DNA of 64,000 nucleotides from Sycobia sp. Sy_11 (Eukaryota; Arthropoda; Insecta; Hymenoptera; Epichrysomallidae): NCBI GenBank assembly GCA_018907035.1, contig JACCIC010000003.1, positions 6,668,001 to 6,732,000 of the forward strand, read 5' to 3'. Shown piece by piece: positions 26,605 to 37,840 of this stretch (position 1 is its first letter; each line of letters starts with the position of its first letter). The notes under the pieces were generated by a model. It saw only the letters and a program-made list of their open reading frames with translations, ran no database searches and was not told where the DNA came from. The position numbers and the translations under genes were made by a program.

Positions 26605-27560
26605 ATGTTTGCAATAACAATTGTCATCTTCAGTGCTAATTTAGTAGCAGGTCAGTAAGCAACTGCGCAAAGTAAATTTTTAGTAACATTCAAAATTTTA
26701 AATTTATATTTTCGAAGAATAAAAATATCCACTATGCATTATTAATGATGTTTAAGTAGATCATAATTTTTTATTTTCATGAGAACACAGCACTTAGATT
26801 TTAATGAACAAATTTTACAGGAATCCTGGCTCATCCAGGATTGAAGCCGCCCTTCCCCAATGGCCGCATCGTTGGAGGCGTCGAGGCCAAAATTGAGGAT
26901 CACCCATGGCAAGTATCACTCCAGGTCTACGGATTCCACTTCTGTGGTGGTAGCATAATTTCCGAGAACGTCATCCTCACCGCCGGCCACTGCACCACCG
27001 CCTACCCCGCCTCGTCCATCACCATACGAGTGGGCAGCTCGAAAACCAACTCGGGCGGTAGCGTCCACCAGGTGACCGAGATCGTGCGACACCAGGACTA
27101 CAGCACCAACATCTTCGGTATACCCGAAAACGACCTGGCGGTGCTGAGACTCAAATCGCCCATCGAACTAGGCGAGACTGCGCAGCCGATCGAACTCTAC
27201 GACCAGTCGGAGGAGGCCGTGGATGGCGTTCTCTCCACTATCACGGGCTGGGGTTCCACTAGAGAGGGCGGCAGCGGCGCCGACACCCTTCGCACCGTCG
27301 ACGTCCCCATTATCAGCAAGCCGGTCTGCAGCGACGCCTACAATTCGTGGGGCGGCATCCCAGACGGCCAGATCTGTGCGGCTTACCCAGCCGGTGGTAA
27401 GGACACCTGCCAAGGCGATTCAGGCGGCCCACTGGTCATCAACGGACGCCAGGCCGGGATCGTTTCCTGGGGTAACGGATGCGCCAGAAAGGGATACCCG
27501 GGCGTCTACACGGAAGTTGCCTCTTATCGCGACTGGCTAGTGCAGAATGCGGGTGTTTAG
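26605..27560 (+). CDS. trypsin-like serine protease, copy 3 (two exons)
   Basis: Exon 1 is 26605-26650 and exon 2 is 26821-27560, with a GT-AG intron of 170 nt (donor GTCAGT). The product is 261 residues, three shorter than its paralogues because a 9-nt in-frame deletion removes residues between HP and GLK in the propeptide. The activation site NGR|IVGG, the triad (TAGHC, ENDLAVL, GDSGGP), the trypsin-type pocket Asp and six cysteines are all intact. One mature residue differs (RHQDYS instead of RHEDYS). Apart from a few substitutions, exon 2 and the 3' UTR are identical to copies 1 and 2. The role is probably secreted digestive or other extracellular proteolysis. Confidence 0.92.
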
Positions 27561-28046
27561 GTTCACCACGCTTACATAACCTACTTACTGTAGATATAAA
27601 ACTGTATAACAGTGTTAGAATACACTTTCATCAATCAAGAATAAAAAATGACGTATAACAAACAATTCGAAAAAATTTCTTTTTATTTAAAAAAGTTCTG
27701 CACATGATTATAGATATTGAGAATATTCTATCATGCTTTTGTTCTTATATAAATTAATAAATTATAAATAAATAAGCATACAATGTGAGAGCGTAAACAT
27801 TTTTTAATGTCTAATATGTCTGAAACATGTTAGTTTGAAAATAATTGTTATAGTGAAACATAAATAAATACCATTTTGAGAAAATCATGTAAAAAACTTA
27901 GTTAAAAACCTGCTGGTAAATACAATCATTGACATAAATTTTTAATTTTTGAATATGTATGTATGAACAAGAAGTTGAAAAAAAGTTTATTTAATATAAT
28001 GACTCTATAAGTTACCTATGTACTCGGACGCCTTTAAAAATTAAAG
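27561..28046 (+). promoter_or_regulatory. 3' UTR and downstream flank of trypsin gene 3
   Basis: AATAAA at 27640-27645. The flank is nearly identical to that of gene 2 for about 280 bp, then diverges gradually. Confidence 0.75.
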
Positions 28047-28198
28047 CTCACACACACGCGCGCGCGCATACACACACGCACACACACATACACACACGCA
28101 CACACACATACACACACATACACACACATGCAGACACATACACACACATACACGCACACACACACACGCGCGCGCGCGCAGTCAGACAGACAGACAGA
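28047..28198. repeat. (CA)n/(CG)n compound microsatellite
   Basis: CA units with CGCG and TACA interruptions, ending in a CAGA run. It splits the trypsin 3 flank from its decayed tail copy. Confidence 0.9.
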
Positions 28199-28205
28199 CG
28201 TATAT

Positions 28206-28500
28206 GTATATATAACTTTATAACTCTGATAGAATAGACTTTTACAATATGGATAAAGAATGATGCATAATAAAATATAATTAATAAAAACTTACTTTTT
28301 GCTTCAAGAATTTCTCTACGTATCTGATTAGAGTTGCTTAGAGTATTGTAGAATATTTTATAATTAGTTAATATTATAAAATTTTGAATAAATATTATGA
28401 CACTCCAAATGTGTAACTTATATGGTAAAGAAAAATTTTTCATTTTTATTTTGATGAATTTCATAGACTAATTCACAAAGAGAATTGTAATTTTTTATAT
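28206..28500 (+). repeat. decayed copy of the trypsin 3' flank
   Basis: It aligns with 15905-16200 downstream of gene 1 (tagaatagacttttacaat, then ggataaagaatgatgcataa and tttattttgatgaatttcat). It represents the same ancient duplicate tail. Confidence 0.6.
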
Positions 28501-30290
28501 TGTCTTAGTACCTAGTATTATAACAAAATGTTTTTTTTCAGAAGAAGGATACAAAATCAGTAAAGGAAGCTTTGAATTTTAATTTAATCGAACACCCTTG
28601 CGATGGTAGCGTTTGAAGCTGCTGCTTTAGACTAGTTATGGATGGCGAGGTTTTTTTACTGAATATAAGCTAATTATCGCATTCAATTAATACATATATT
28701 TATATCGGTCTTACATTCATACACTATGATTCAGTTTAATTCTTGATGAGCCGTAGCGGTTTCGAACATCGGACAACAAAGCAAAATTTTAATTTAAGGT
28801 TGTGAAGCAGTCAGGTTGTCCTTTCCTAACGTAGAATATAAATTATTTTTATTATGTTTATTATTGATATTTTTATTTTTGTATTATTTTTAATTTTTAC
28901 TAATTTATTTTTAGTAGTAATTTCTATTTCAGATTCTGGGGGGGGGGGTGATGATAAGAGGGTGATGATGATAAACAAGAACAGTCTGACTCATTATTTT
29001 AGTAGTATATTAAAGTATAAAGACGGTAAAAATATTTATTAAAAATATTTATTAAAAATATTTATTAACTTATTTTAAAACATTCAACAAATGTACAATT
29101 TTTAATTATCGTATTTTCCTTTGTTGTGAATAAGTATATGTTCAAAATGTAATTATCCTTAACTATACAAAATTCTAATATGTATTTTTTGTGAATTCTA
29201 TAGCGTTAAAATATACATTTCATTCAAAGTATTACTCATAATTTGAGCATTTGTTGAAAGAAATTCAAATGCTGAAATATAATTAAGTATTAAAAGAAAA
29301 ATTAAAAATTAAAAATAAAGTAAATTGAATAATATCTAAGACTTTGTGAAAATTTTCAGGCATAGTATATTTTTCTGGCTTTTCCCGCTCCACCCAATGC
29401 CGATAACAAATTTTAAAAGGTAGAGGCAACTCGAGTTTATGAATAATTATCTGTTGACTAGTTTTCGAACGGACAACAATTCGTCAATGGCCAAATTATT
29501 TTTCTTGGTATTGAAATTTATTTCCATTCCGTTTTCAATATATTCATTAATTTAATAATTTCCTATGTAATGTGAATACAGTAGTATACGATGGTAAGAA
29601 GCAGCTCTCTCATATTCAATTTGAATATTTGAATTTCGGAACTAAATTAATAATTAAATAATAATGATGTAGAAATAAATCTTAATAAGTTGTAATATCA
29701 CCAATATAATAGGGAAATCATATTAATACACCAACGTCTGTATTTAAAAAATTCTCTCGCGTAATGGTAATAAGCTTCATAAAATACTTATCATGTATGA
29801 CTGATCCATTTTACGAATTCATCAATAGATAATTATTAAATTATTACAATTTAAAGCTAATTAAAATTTTCCATTTATTCTTGATACTCGAGAAGAATTT
29901 ACAAAATACACGTTTCGCGCATATATACGTAGACCAGGGCCATTTTGCAGCTTCCACATTGATAAAAAGTTGATAATATTCCCAATTATCGCATTATTCA
30001 TCCGATTACAGGCATTATCTTCGAGTGCATTACTGTTCGGTTCCAAGGCTGAAGCTTATGATTGGATATAATATAAACCTTTCTGCAAGATTAAAAGTTC
30101 GTGAATTATAATTAAATTCACAGCGATGCAATTTCCTTGTGCTGTTCTAGATAAAAGCTCTTTCTGCATATAAAAAATATTTAATTCGGTACTAAAATCT
30201 AAATTCAATATGAATCAGTGACATACAATGTACTGTAACGATACCTCTTTGTCAGAATCAGAATCAGAAATATACCAAGGCAAGGCAAAA
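28501..30290. other. AT-rich stretch
   Basis: AT-rich, with a poly-G run at 28938-28947 and a small ribozyme-like segment listed separately. No gene was recognised. Confidence 0.5.
28743..28785 (+). ncRNA. degenerate hammerhead-ribozyme-like segment
   Basis: The order TTGATGA, a GCCG-TAG-CGGT stem-loop, CGAAC, ATC, GGACAAC parallels the hammerhead motif at 32005-32056 on the other strand. Core positions are altered (TTGATGA for CTGATGA, CGAAC for CGAAAC) and stem I barely pairs. It looks like an inactive relic of the same repeat family. Confidence 0.3.
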
Positions 30291-30410
30291 TACCAGTTTA
30301 ACATTTGTGGAATCTAGAGTTCCTCCGCGATTCGCAGGCACTCATTTCCTTTGTACTTAAATCCCTCGGCAAGCAAATTTACTTGGTATCGGGAAGGTGT
30401 ATAATGCAAA

Positions 30411-30412
<2 letters not shown>

Positions 30413-30459
<47 letters not shown>
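30413..30459. repeat. (TA)n microsatellite
   Basis: About 23 TA units. Confidence 0.95.
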
Positions 30460-30463
<4 letters not shown>

Positions 30464-30790
30464 GAAAGCACTGACTAAATGTTTCAACTACTCGAAGTAT
30501 GTTGATGAGGGGACTGCAGCAGCGCAAGACATTCGCAGAACAGAAGCCGCTTTATATAGAAAATCCATCAAGCCATCGCACTTTATTGGCACGGCGCGCG
30601 AGCTAGTGCATGGGTCGATGGAAGATCCTCGAAAGTGGCTCTCGAAGATGACGGACCCTCGCGACCCCACCCCTTTCTCTCTACCGCGAAATCCTCATTC
30701 AGGGCGATTTTGTTTATTCTGTCCCCGTGGGCGCGCGGCCACCGTATCCACCACTTTTACGACGCCTCGCGGATTTTTATCTCTATCGCT

Positions 30791-30792
<2 letters not shown>

Positions 30793-30829
<37 letters not shown>
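30793..30829. repeat. (TA)n microsatellite
   Basis: About 18 TA units. Confidence 0.95.
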
Positions 30830-30831
<2 letters not shown>

Positions 30832-31400
30832 AACGACTCCAAGGATCAGCCGCCTCGCCCCCGTCGATATCCCAGTAATTCTCCCGGGAAACCAAGAGTG
30901 GCCATAGCGCGGAGAAAAAGATGCACATTCAATGTGGCACCTGAGAGCTTCCAACATCCTGTGCCTTCCTTCGCGACCCCTCTTTCCCTGCATCCTTCCC
31001 TCCGGAAGTCCGTTCAGCAAGATACCGTAGGAGAGATATGAGATTTTTCATCGCTTACCTCCTTTCTTGTCCATCCTACCGCTGGCCCGTCGTTACGTAC
31101 TTTACGCTCTTTAGAGCAAAGTAAAAGATTTACTCCTTATTCAGCGGCTCCTTCTTTACGAGGCGAAATTTTTATCGACCTATTCCCTCCTACTCACCCT
31201 CCTTCACTCATAATGTTCGTCCGCTGTTGCCCTCGAAGAAACGAACCCATAATTCCATGCTGGAAATTTTCACTGACGAGGAGACACTCACCTCACCCGA
31301 TAACCAATTTTCTCTGGTAGGAGAACAACTACTCAATGTGATATAAAAATAACTATGGAAACGTTTTTGATTTAAATCGCTCTTTATTTTCTTCATTTTT

Positions 31401-32004
31401 ACCTACATACTAGATAAAATGGAATAGTTGATATATATCAATCGAAATAAGTAGTTGTACAAAGTAACTATGGATTTTAATTATTTTTAAATAGCTATAA
31501 AAGAAATAACGATTCGTTAAAATTTTGATTTTTTTACCTCTAGACACATGGTTAATCCCTTGTAGGCTCCTATTAGGTTTCATCGAGTAACATCTCTGAA
31601 CTTTTTTTTGCCCAATCGGCCATCAAGTTAAAGACATTTTTATTGGTAAACTATGTAAATTCTAAATTAATAAATATTTTTTATTGGTCTTACAGTCCAA
31701 TCAATTTCAACCAAAAATAAAATAAAATAAAAATAAAAATAAAATAAAAATAAAAATAAAAAATAAAAATAAAAATAATAATAAAAAATAAAAAATAAGA
31801 AATAAAAATAAAAAATAATAAAAATAAAAAATAAAAATTAAAAATAAAAATTAAATTAAAAATTAAATTAAGATGATAATGACAGTCAGACTGTCCTTGT
31901 TTACATTCACCCCCGTAGACTAATCTGAAAATAAAATATTAGCTGAAAAAATTCTTTGTTAGTAAAGTGCAGTCTGACTGTCCCCAACACCCTTACCTAA
32001 TTGA
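31401..32004. other. AT-rich stretch with A-rich repeat and short palindromes
   Basis: Holds the A-rich repeat listed separately. A perfect 7-bp-arm palindrome (gacagtc-a-gactgtc, 31881-31895) has a related copy near 31968-31981 (cagtctgactgtcc). Confidence 0.55.
31709..31871. repeat. (AAAAT)n-type low-complexity repeat
   Basis: Irregular AAAAT/AAATA units on the plus strand. Confidence 0.9.
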
Positions 32005-32056
32005 AGACTTGTCCAACGTTTCGAGCTCGCTACGGCTCCTCATCAGGGACTAATCT
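32005..32056 (-). ncRNA. hammerhead ribozyme motif (type I-like)
   Basis: On the minus strand the order is: stem I 5' strand AGATTAGTCC (32056-32047), core CTGATGA (32046-32040), stem II region (32039-32023, GAGC pairing with GCTC), core GAAAC (32022-32018), GTT cleavage triplet (32017-32015), stem I 3' strand GGACAAGTCT (32014-32005). Stem I pairs at 9 of 10 positions with one A:A mismatch. Stem III is reduced to AC/GT without a loop, as in minimal hammerheads described from Penelope-like retroelements, which may act as dimers. Stem II has one unpaired G next to CTGATGA, as if a C opposite it had been lost, so activity may be reduced. Confidence 0.7.
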
Positions 32057-32202
32057 AAACAATTATGTAAATTTATTATATTAATTATGTAAATTCTTCC
32101 TTCTCACGACAGAAGAGATTTAGATCATTTTTTTTGCTTCAATTTTAGTTGGCTCCAGTAACTAAATATTTGCGGTATTTAATTTGACATACGAAAATAT
32201 AT

Positions 32203-32203
32203 G

Positions 32204-32246
<43 letters not shown>
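32203..32246. repeat. (TA)n microsatellite
   Basis: About 21 TA units directly before the minisatellite. Confidence 0.95.
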
Positions 32247-32247
<1 letters not shown>

Positions 32248-32440
32248 TATATACGGGTTATACGGGAAAATATTGTAGTTTCGTTTTCGGACAGTAGAAT
32301 ACAATGTCCAGGTATTTCCGGAAGACCTCTACGGGAGGTTTCGTTTTCGGACGTCAGAATACAATCTTCACGTATCACAGAATAACTTCTATGGGAAGTA
32401 TGGTTTCGGATAACAGATTATTAAACCCCTCGTAGAAGTC
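32247..32440. repeat. degenerate minisatellite, unit about 60 bp
   Basis: About three diverged units, each starting near tacggga and containing gtttcg-tttcgga and agaatacaat. The same family occurs at 40621-40900, also after a (TA)n tract. Confidence 0.65.
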
Positions 32441-32738
32441 GTCCCGACACACTTAGTACACCTCTACTAGTTCCGATACATCGTATTCTTCCTCCCCAAC
32501 TCGAAATACCCTATAGAATCTGTCTCAAGACATCTGAATAGCTTTCTCAACCGCTCGAACACGAAAGTGTATAAATTAATATATTTTGTTTTATTTTATT
32601 TTAGTTTTAATAAATTTATATATTTATATATTTTGGAGCCATCTGAAATTGAAGCCAAAATAGCTCTGCGAAACGGCACCTTTTTAAAACAGACGTTGAG
32701 ACAGAACCTTTTTATTCGAAAGCCACTTATACGTAAAA

Positions 32739-32739
<1 letters not shown>

Positions 32740-32815
<76 letters not shown>
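32740..32815. repeat. compound (CA)n(TA)n microsatellite
   Basis: About 22 CA units followed by about 15 TA units. Confidence 0.95.
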
Positions 32816-32818
<3 letters not shown>

Positions 32819-32839
32819 GTATATAGGAATATAGATTTA

Positions 32840-33327
32840 TGCATAAAATATTATTCACATATATTATTGAACTGTCTGATAGAATTGTTTGAATTATTAT
32901 GTCGAACGAAATCCAGGCGGAGGATGCTAATAAAATTATAAGATTATAAATTTGGGAATAATTTAACTATTTAAATTTATATTTTCGCTTATATTTGAAT
33001 AATACATTTTGAGTACTTTTTTAAAATTTTAGTTCATACTACACTTCAAAGTTTTTAGACTATAAAAATAGCAATTGCAATTAAACGTATGACACGAAAT
33101 TTTAAAAATTATCAGACTATCAATATACAGTATAGATAAATTGTTCGTGACTACTGGCACGGATAAATAAAATTCATTTTACTAATTCCATATAAATACT
33201 GCGAATTAAATAACCAATTCTAATCAGAAATTGTAAGTGGTAATTTACTTATATTGATCATCACGTAACTTGATTTTTATATAATTATTATTTAAATATT
33301 ATAACAGTTCACATAGATTAAAATAAA
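32840..33327 (+). promoter_or_regulatory. upstream region of the cysteine-rich peptide gene (copy A)
   Basis: This 5' flank is shared with the second gene copy (57730-58206) and in part with 18990-19260 and 41150-41270. Near the ATG, tttaaatattataaca is conserved in both gene copies. No canonical TATA box is obvious. Regulatory function is inferred from conservation next to the start codon. Confidence 0.55.
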
Positions 33328-36300
33328 ATGCAGGTGATATTTTTTACAATGCTATCAGTATTAACCGTTATACTTTTTCAAATGAAATCTTCAATAGCAG
33401 CAATCAATTTTACACCTACAGAGGTAAGTAATATACTAAAGTGATAAGATATCTTATTCTGAAGATTTTGATGGTTACTTTCTTTACAATCCTTATTATA
33501 GTTTACTTATAATAAGTAAATATTTATACAATACTTATTTTAGTAATCATAGTTTACTTTATTAATATTAGTCAATCTTATTATTTTATTATTATAAATC
33601 GTTATTATCAAAATTATTGTATTATTATTATTTATTTAAATTTTAAGTTATTAAGTAACGTTGCCTTATTATCAATATATGATGATGATGATAATAATAA
33701 TAATAATAATAATAATAATCATCATCATCATCATCGTCGTCATCGTCCTCGTCGTCCTCATCATCATCATCATCACCATAATTGTCCAGGGACTTTTCAC
33801 AATAGCATAAATAATAACAACAAAAGGTAACAAATTTAACAAAAAGTTTAAAACAAATTTATTATATGAGAGAAGAATGCAAAACGAATATTAGAAAGCC
33901 AGTTGAAAGAATAAATCATTCACGAACGCGCTCGCGCTTATATAGATGTATCCGTACTCATTACAGTAGGTTCCCCGAAATTTAGCAGTAAGATAATAAT
34001 GTGACCGCGCGAAATGTCGAGTAGATTTGTCTCACAGCCTTGCGGCCGGGAAAGGAATCCAATCTTTATAGATATATGGGTCTCTACATTTCGTATAGTT
34101 TCAATTGATCCGAAGCTTTCGAAAATCACCAGATCATTCGTCATGTAAATACATATACAGGAAAGTACAGCTTTTGAAAAACATTTGTAAAAAAAAGTTT
34201 TCCAAGCATCGCATCGGATCTCTCAAGAAGATACACTCATATATAAATGAAATGGCATTTTCGAGCCACATCACTGTGTGTTTTATAAAACTTCTCGAGA
34301 TAAATATAATTTATAAAATTTTCGCAGATTACGTTCGTTTATTTGAAATGATGTTAAATTAATATATATAATACCAGTTTAAATTTTACTGAGGTAGTAC
34401 ATATAAATTCCTCTGACTTTCTTTATATACATATTACACTTATTCATCTGGATGATCTTTTATTCAAATTATAACGATTAAAATTAAATAACATATAGTT
34501 GAACTAGTAAAAGTAAATCTAAATTTTTTACTACATTTTATTTATGTCAAACTATACGTTTCGCAGACTCGTATATTATCTTAGGTAAAACTATCCCTCT
34601 AAATTCGCCAAATGAATGGTTTACTTTTCGAGGCTTGAAAGAACAATAAGAGCGTTGCTAGATTTATGATAACGGACGTAGACAATTGGCGATTGATCGC
34701 TAATTACGTTACGAATGTGTTAGGGAGCAAAAGTATTGATAAATGTCTGGAACAGCGAATGAATCTGCATAACAATTCCGATTTGGTGTCAATAGAAACA
34801 AGGAGACAAGGAAACAAAATATGTGTTTCCGAGAAATGCATAAAATGCATTGACAGACTCTTAAAAAACAAAAATTATAAAAATAAAGGTAACAAATTCT
34901 GAGAGAAATCATGTAATTGGGTACAAAGCTCTAAAAACAAAAATTAAATAAAAATATCAATTATTTTGAGTTTTGGCATAAAAAGCCTTTTTACTTATTT
35001 TTATTTTTGCGGAAAATGGTATTTTGTCAAAATTCTGCTTTCTGATTGGTCGGAAAGCGGCCATAAAGACTTTTCCTCCCTAGGGAGGAAAAGTAGTATT
35101 TTGCTCCCTCTAGACAGCTGCAGAAGATCGTATTTTCGGCCCGAGTGCAGGAAAATAATTTTCATTTTGATTGAAAATAATAATTTTCACTTTAAGGAGA
35201 AATTATTTACTTATGTTTTATAGAGTGCTCATCACAAATATTATAATGATAATTGCAATAAAGTGCGGTTTTATCACGAAAACTATAAGAACTTCATAAA
35301 GATCTCTGAAGTTATCTTGTAAAAAATGCAAGATTTCAAAAGGTATTTTTAATAATAGTTACAGATCTCATCAAAATACATATTTTACATTCTAACCATT
35401 TTTCTGTACAAACAGTAGTTCTCGAGAAAAATATTTCGAAAGTAGAAGCCGAAATTCCGCCTCCATGTGTTAGTCATACTTAGATAGAGCGAGCAGGTAT
35501 AAAATCTAAAGTTCCAAATGATACTCGCTCTGAAATAAGTTGCCCTAGAATAAAATGTAATTAGTTGGGTTTAAAAAGTATATGATATTATCGGTTTTCT
35601 CTTAAGGTTATACCTACAATTTACTTGAGTTGAATAAAATAAAATTAAATAATTTCTTCTTATTTGGAAATTGATAAAGTATGTTAAGAAGAGATGTAGG
35701 ATTCGGTGGTGGGGGTGCAGGGGGCGAAACCCCCACCAGGGGTGGGGGCGGAGCCCCCCTTTTTTATAAATAAATAAAACTAATCAATTGAAGATTATAA
35801 GTTTGTTAATAATCTACGCTCAAATTAAAATTTTAAAATATTTAATAGCATAATAAATAGAATTTTAAATTAAAACTAATTAAAAAAAAAGATATAAATA
35901 ATTTTTAATACTTAAAAACATAAAAATTTTTATAATAAATTTTAGATAGAATAAAAATCTTATTTCATTATAAAATCTTGAATACCTAACTTAAAGTGCA
36001 AAAAAAAGGTTGAACCCGCAGTCGACTGGTGCAGATACTCGTAAGTCTAAACATCGTAAATGCCAGATGTTACGCAGGCACGGAGAACTGAGAATCCTAC
36101 CGGACTACACGGTTCCGTTCATTCACTTTTCCTCCCTAGGGAGGAAAAGTAGTATTTTGCTTACTCTAAACAGCTGCAGAAAATCGTATTTTCGCCTCGA
36201 GTGCAGGAAAATAATTTTCATTTTGATTGAAAATAATAATTTTCACTTTAAGGAGAAATTATTTACTTATGTTTTATAGAGTGCTCATCACAAATATTAT

Positions 36301-37840
36301 AATGAAAATTGCAATAAAGTGCGTTTTTATCACGAAAACTATAAGAATTTCATAAAGATCTCTGAAGTTATCTTGTAAAAAATGCAAGATTTCAAAAGGT
36401 ATTTTTAATAATAGTTACAGATCTCATCAAAATACATATTTTTCATTTTAACCATTTTTCTGTACAAACAATAGTTCTCGAGAAAAATATTTCGAAAGTA
36501 GAAGCCGAAATATAACATAAAGACAGATAAGTCAACAGAGATATTGCGGTGAACTCAATTTTCATAAAAAATGACGCTTATAAAGAATAAATATGTAGAT
36601 TGGAAATTTGTATTTTAATGTGATTTACAAATTTTATTTGAAATATTATTTTAAATTCTTTGTATTGTAGTAGATAAGTTAGAAAAACGATATTTTTACG
36701 GGGTTTTTATGTGATAAAAATGGAAATGTTGTCGTTTTTTAGTGTCATATCTTTAATTAGAATGTTAAAAACATATATGTTGAAATTGTAAGTTTAGTAG
36801 ATCTTTGATATAAGAAATTTTCTCAACTTTTCATATTTGCCATGATTCCTTAAAATTACATCAGGTTACAAAACGTTGCGTAAAACATTTTATAATTATG
36901 AATTAAGATATTCAAGGAAATTATTTATGTATTAACATTGACTTATAAATACAGTGTAATACCGATGCTGACTGTGCTTTCTCAGGATGTTGCCTTCAAC
37001 CTTCGGTCCAGGAGCATGCTCTTTGTACTGTAGGTAAGTGAATTATCCTCCTGTCCTTTATACAACATTAAAAAAATTAAATAAAATAATTATAAGAAAA
37101 TTATAATATATATTTCTTGTGAAAATACCTATTGCTAAACTTCTTACTTATACATGTTCAATAAAAAGAGCGGTTGCGATATGAATATTATTTATACGAA
37201 CTATGGCAGAACTCGTTACCAGTACATACTTTTTAAGCATAACGTCAAATCCAGAAATTTAGATTTAATATGTATTTATTTGATAAATGTTTTATTAATT
37301 TTATATTTATTATACTGTAATAAAGTATAATACTATCATTTTATTTTTATTACTGCATTTTAAAACTACATTTTAATGTAGTAAAATAGATTTATTTTAT
37401 TTGGTACTGTATTTTACAACTACATTTAACCTACAAAGTTAAAAGGAATTTTTTTTAATAGAATCAAATCATATTTTCTTATTTTATAATAACTTGGAGA
37501 AAATAAAATTCTTATATCTAAAGATTATCAATTAAATAATAAAATTAACTAAAAAATTTTTCTTAAAATCTAACAATTTGTTTTCAACTGAACATAAAAT
37601 TTATGAAAATATATTATTGTGTATAATTTCTTTAAGAAATGTATATAAGATGTATATACGTACATAACTGACGTTACAAATTATAGTAAATTTATTGATT
37701 GTCTTTTAGAACCGGAATGGTGCCCATGCTCTAAGAAGCAAAATCACTGTGTTGCACCAAAAACCTGTACTCAAACAGGTCCAGTCAATTGCACTAAACA
37801 ATCCTGTTTCCCATCATCACGTTGTGATCCTCCAAAGTAA
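33328..37840 (+). CDS. secreted cysteine-rich peptide, three exons, function unknown
   Basis: Exon 1 is 33328-33423, exon 2 is 36955-37033 and exon 3 is 37710-37840. All introns are GT-AG with GTAAGT donors, in phases 0 and 1. The product is 101 residues. Exon 1 encodes a hydrophobic signal peptide of about 25 residues. The mature part has 12 cysteines: C-x5-C-x4-CC-x10-C in exon 2, then C-x-C-x6-C-x5-C-x7-C-x4-C-x5-C in exon 3. The first block (CNTDADC, then GCC) resembles the cysteine layout of prokineticin/colipase-fold or knottin-type secreted peptides. This is a layout match only. It could be an immune, venom, protease-inhibitor or signalling peptide. AATAAA is at 37912-37917. A partial paralogue at 58207-60511 keeps the exon 2 cysteine spacing exactly. 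Confidence 0.75.
33424..35068. other. first part of intron 1 of the cysteine-rich gene
   Basis: AT-rich intron DNA with a triplet repeat near its start. A less AT-rich piece at 33930-34150 and a 78-codon frame at 34666-34902 match nothing recognised. Confidence 0.5.
33679..33778. repeat. GAT/AAT/ATC triplet repeat
   Basis: GAT and AAT triplets turn into ATC, GTC and CTC triplets. The ATG-rich and CAT-rich ends are complementary and could fold into a hairpin. Confidence 0.85.
35069..36511. repeat. 1.4-kb structure: 387-bp direct repeats around a GC-rich hairpin
   Basis: The segments 35069-35455 and 36125-36511 have the same length and about 96% identity by eye. Each begins with the same 26-bp perfect palindrome (35069-35094 and 36125-36150; centre ccctaggg). 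Between them lies AT-rich DNA with a GC-rich island at 35700-35765 that can fold (gggggcgaaaccccc and gggggcggagcccccc). A frame through the palindrome is open in both copies. A 9-bp match, cataaagac, flanks the structure at 35062-35070 and 36516-36524. It may be an unclassified non-autonomous mobile element in intron 1. Confidence 0.6.

Larger units (their letters stand above)
30291..31400. other. GC-richer island without a supported gene
   Basis: Contains two (TA)n tracts and frames interrupted by them. The sequence at 30590-31020 is GC-rich with several 90-100 codon frames that overlap one another on both strands and match nothing recognised. It may be regulatory DNA or an unrecognised exon. 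Confidence 0.4.

Noticed and set aside
33679..33778. Regularly repeated short units that could suggest a CRISPR-like array
   Set aside because: It is a triplet microsatellite in a eukaryotic intron without spacers.
34389..34410. TGAGGTAGTA, the let-7 family seed
   Set aside because: The match ends after 10 nt and no complementary arm follows within hairpin distance.
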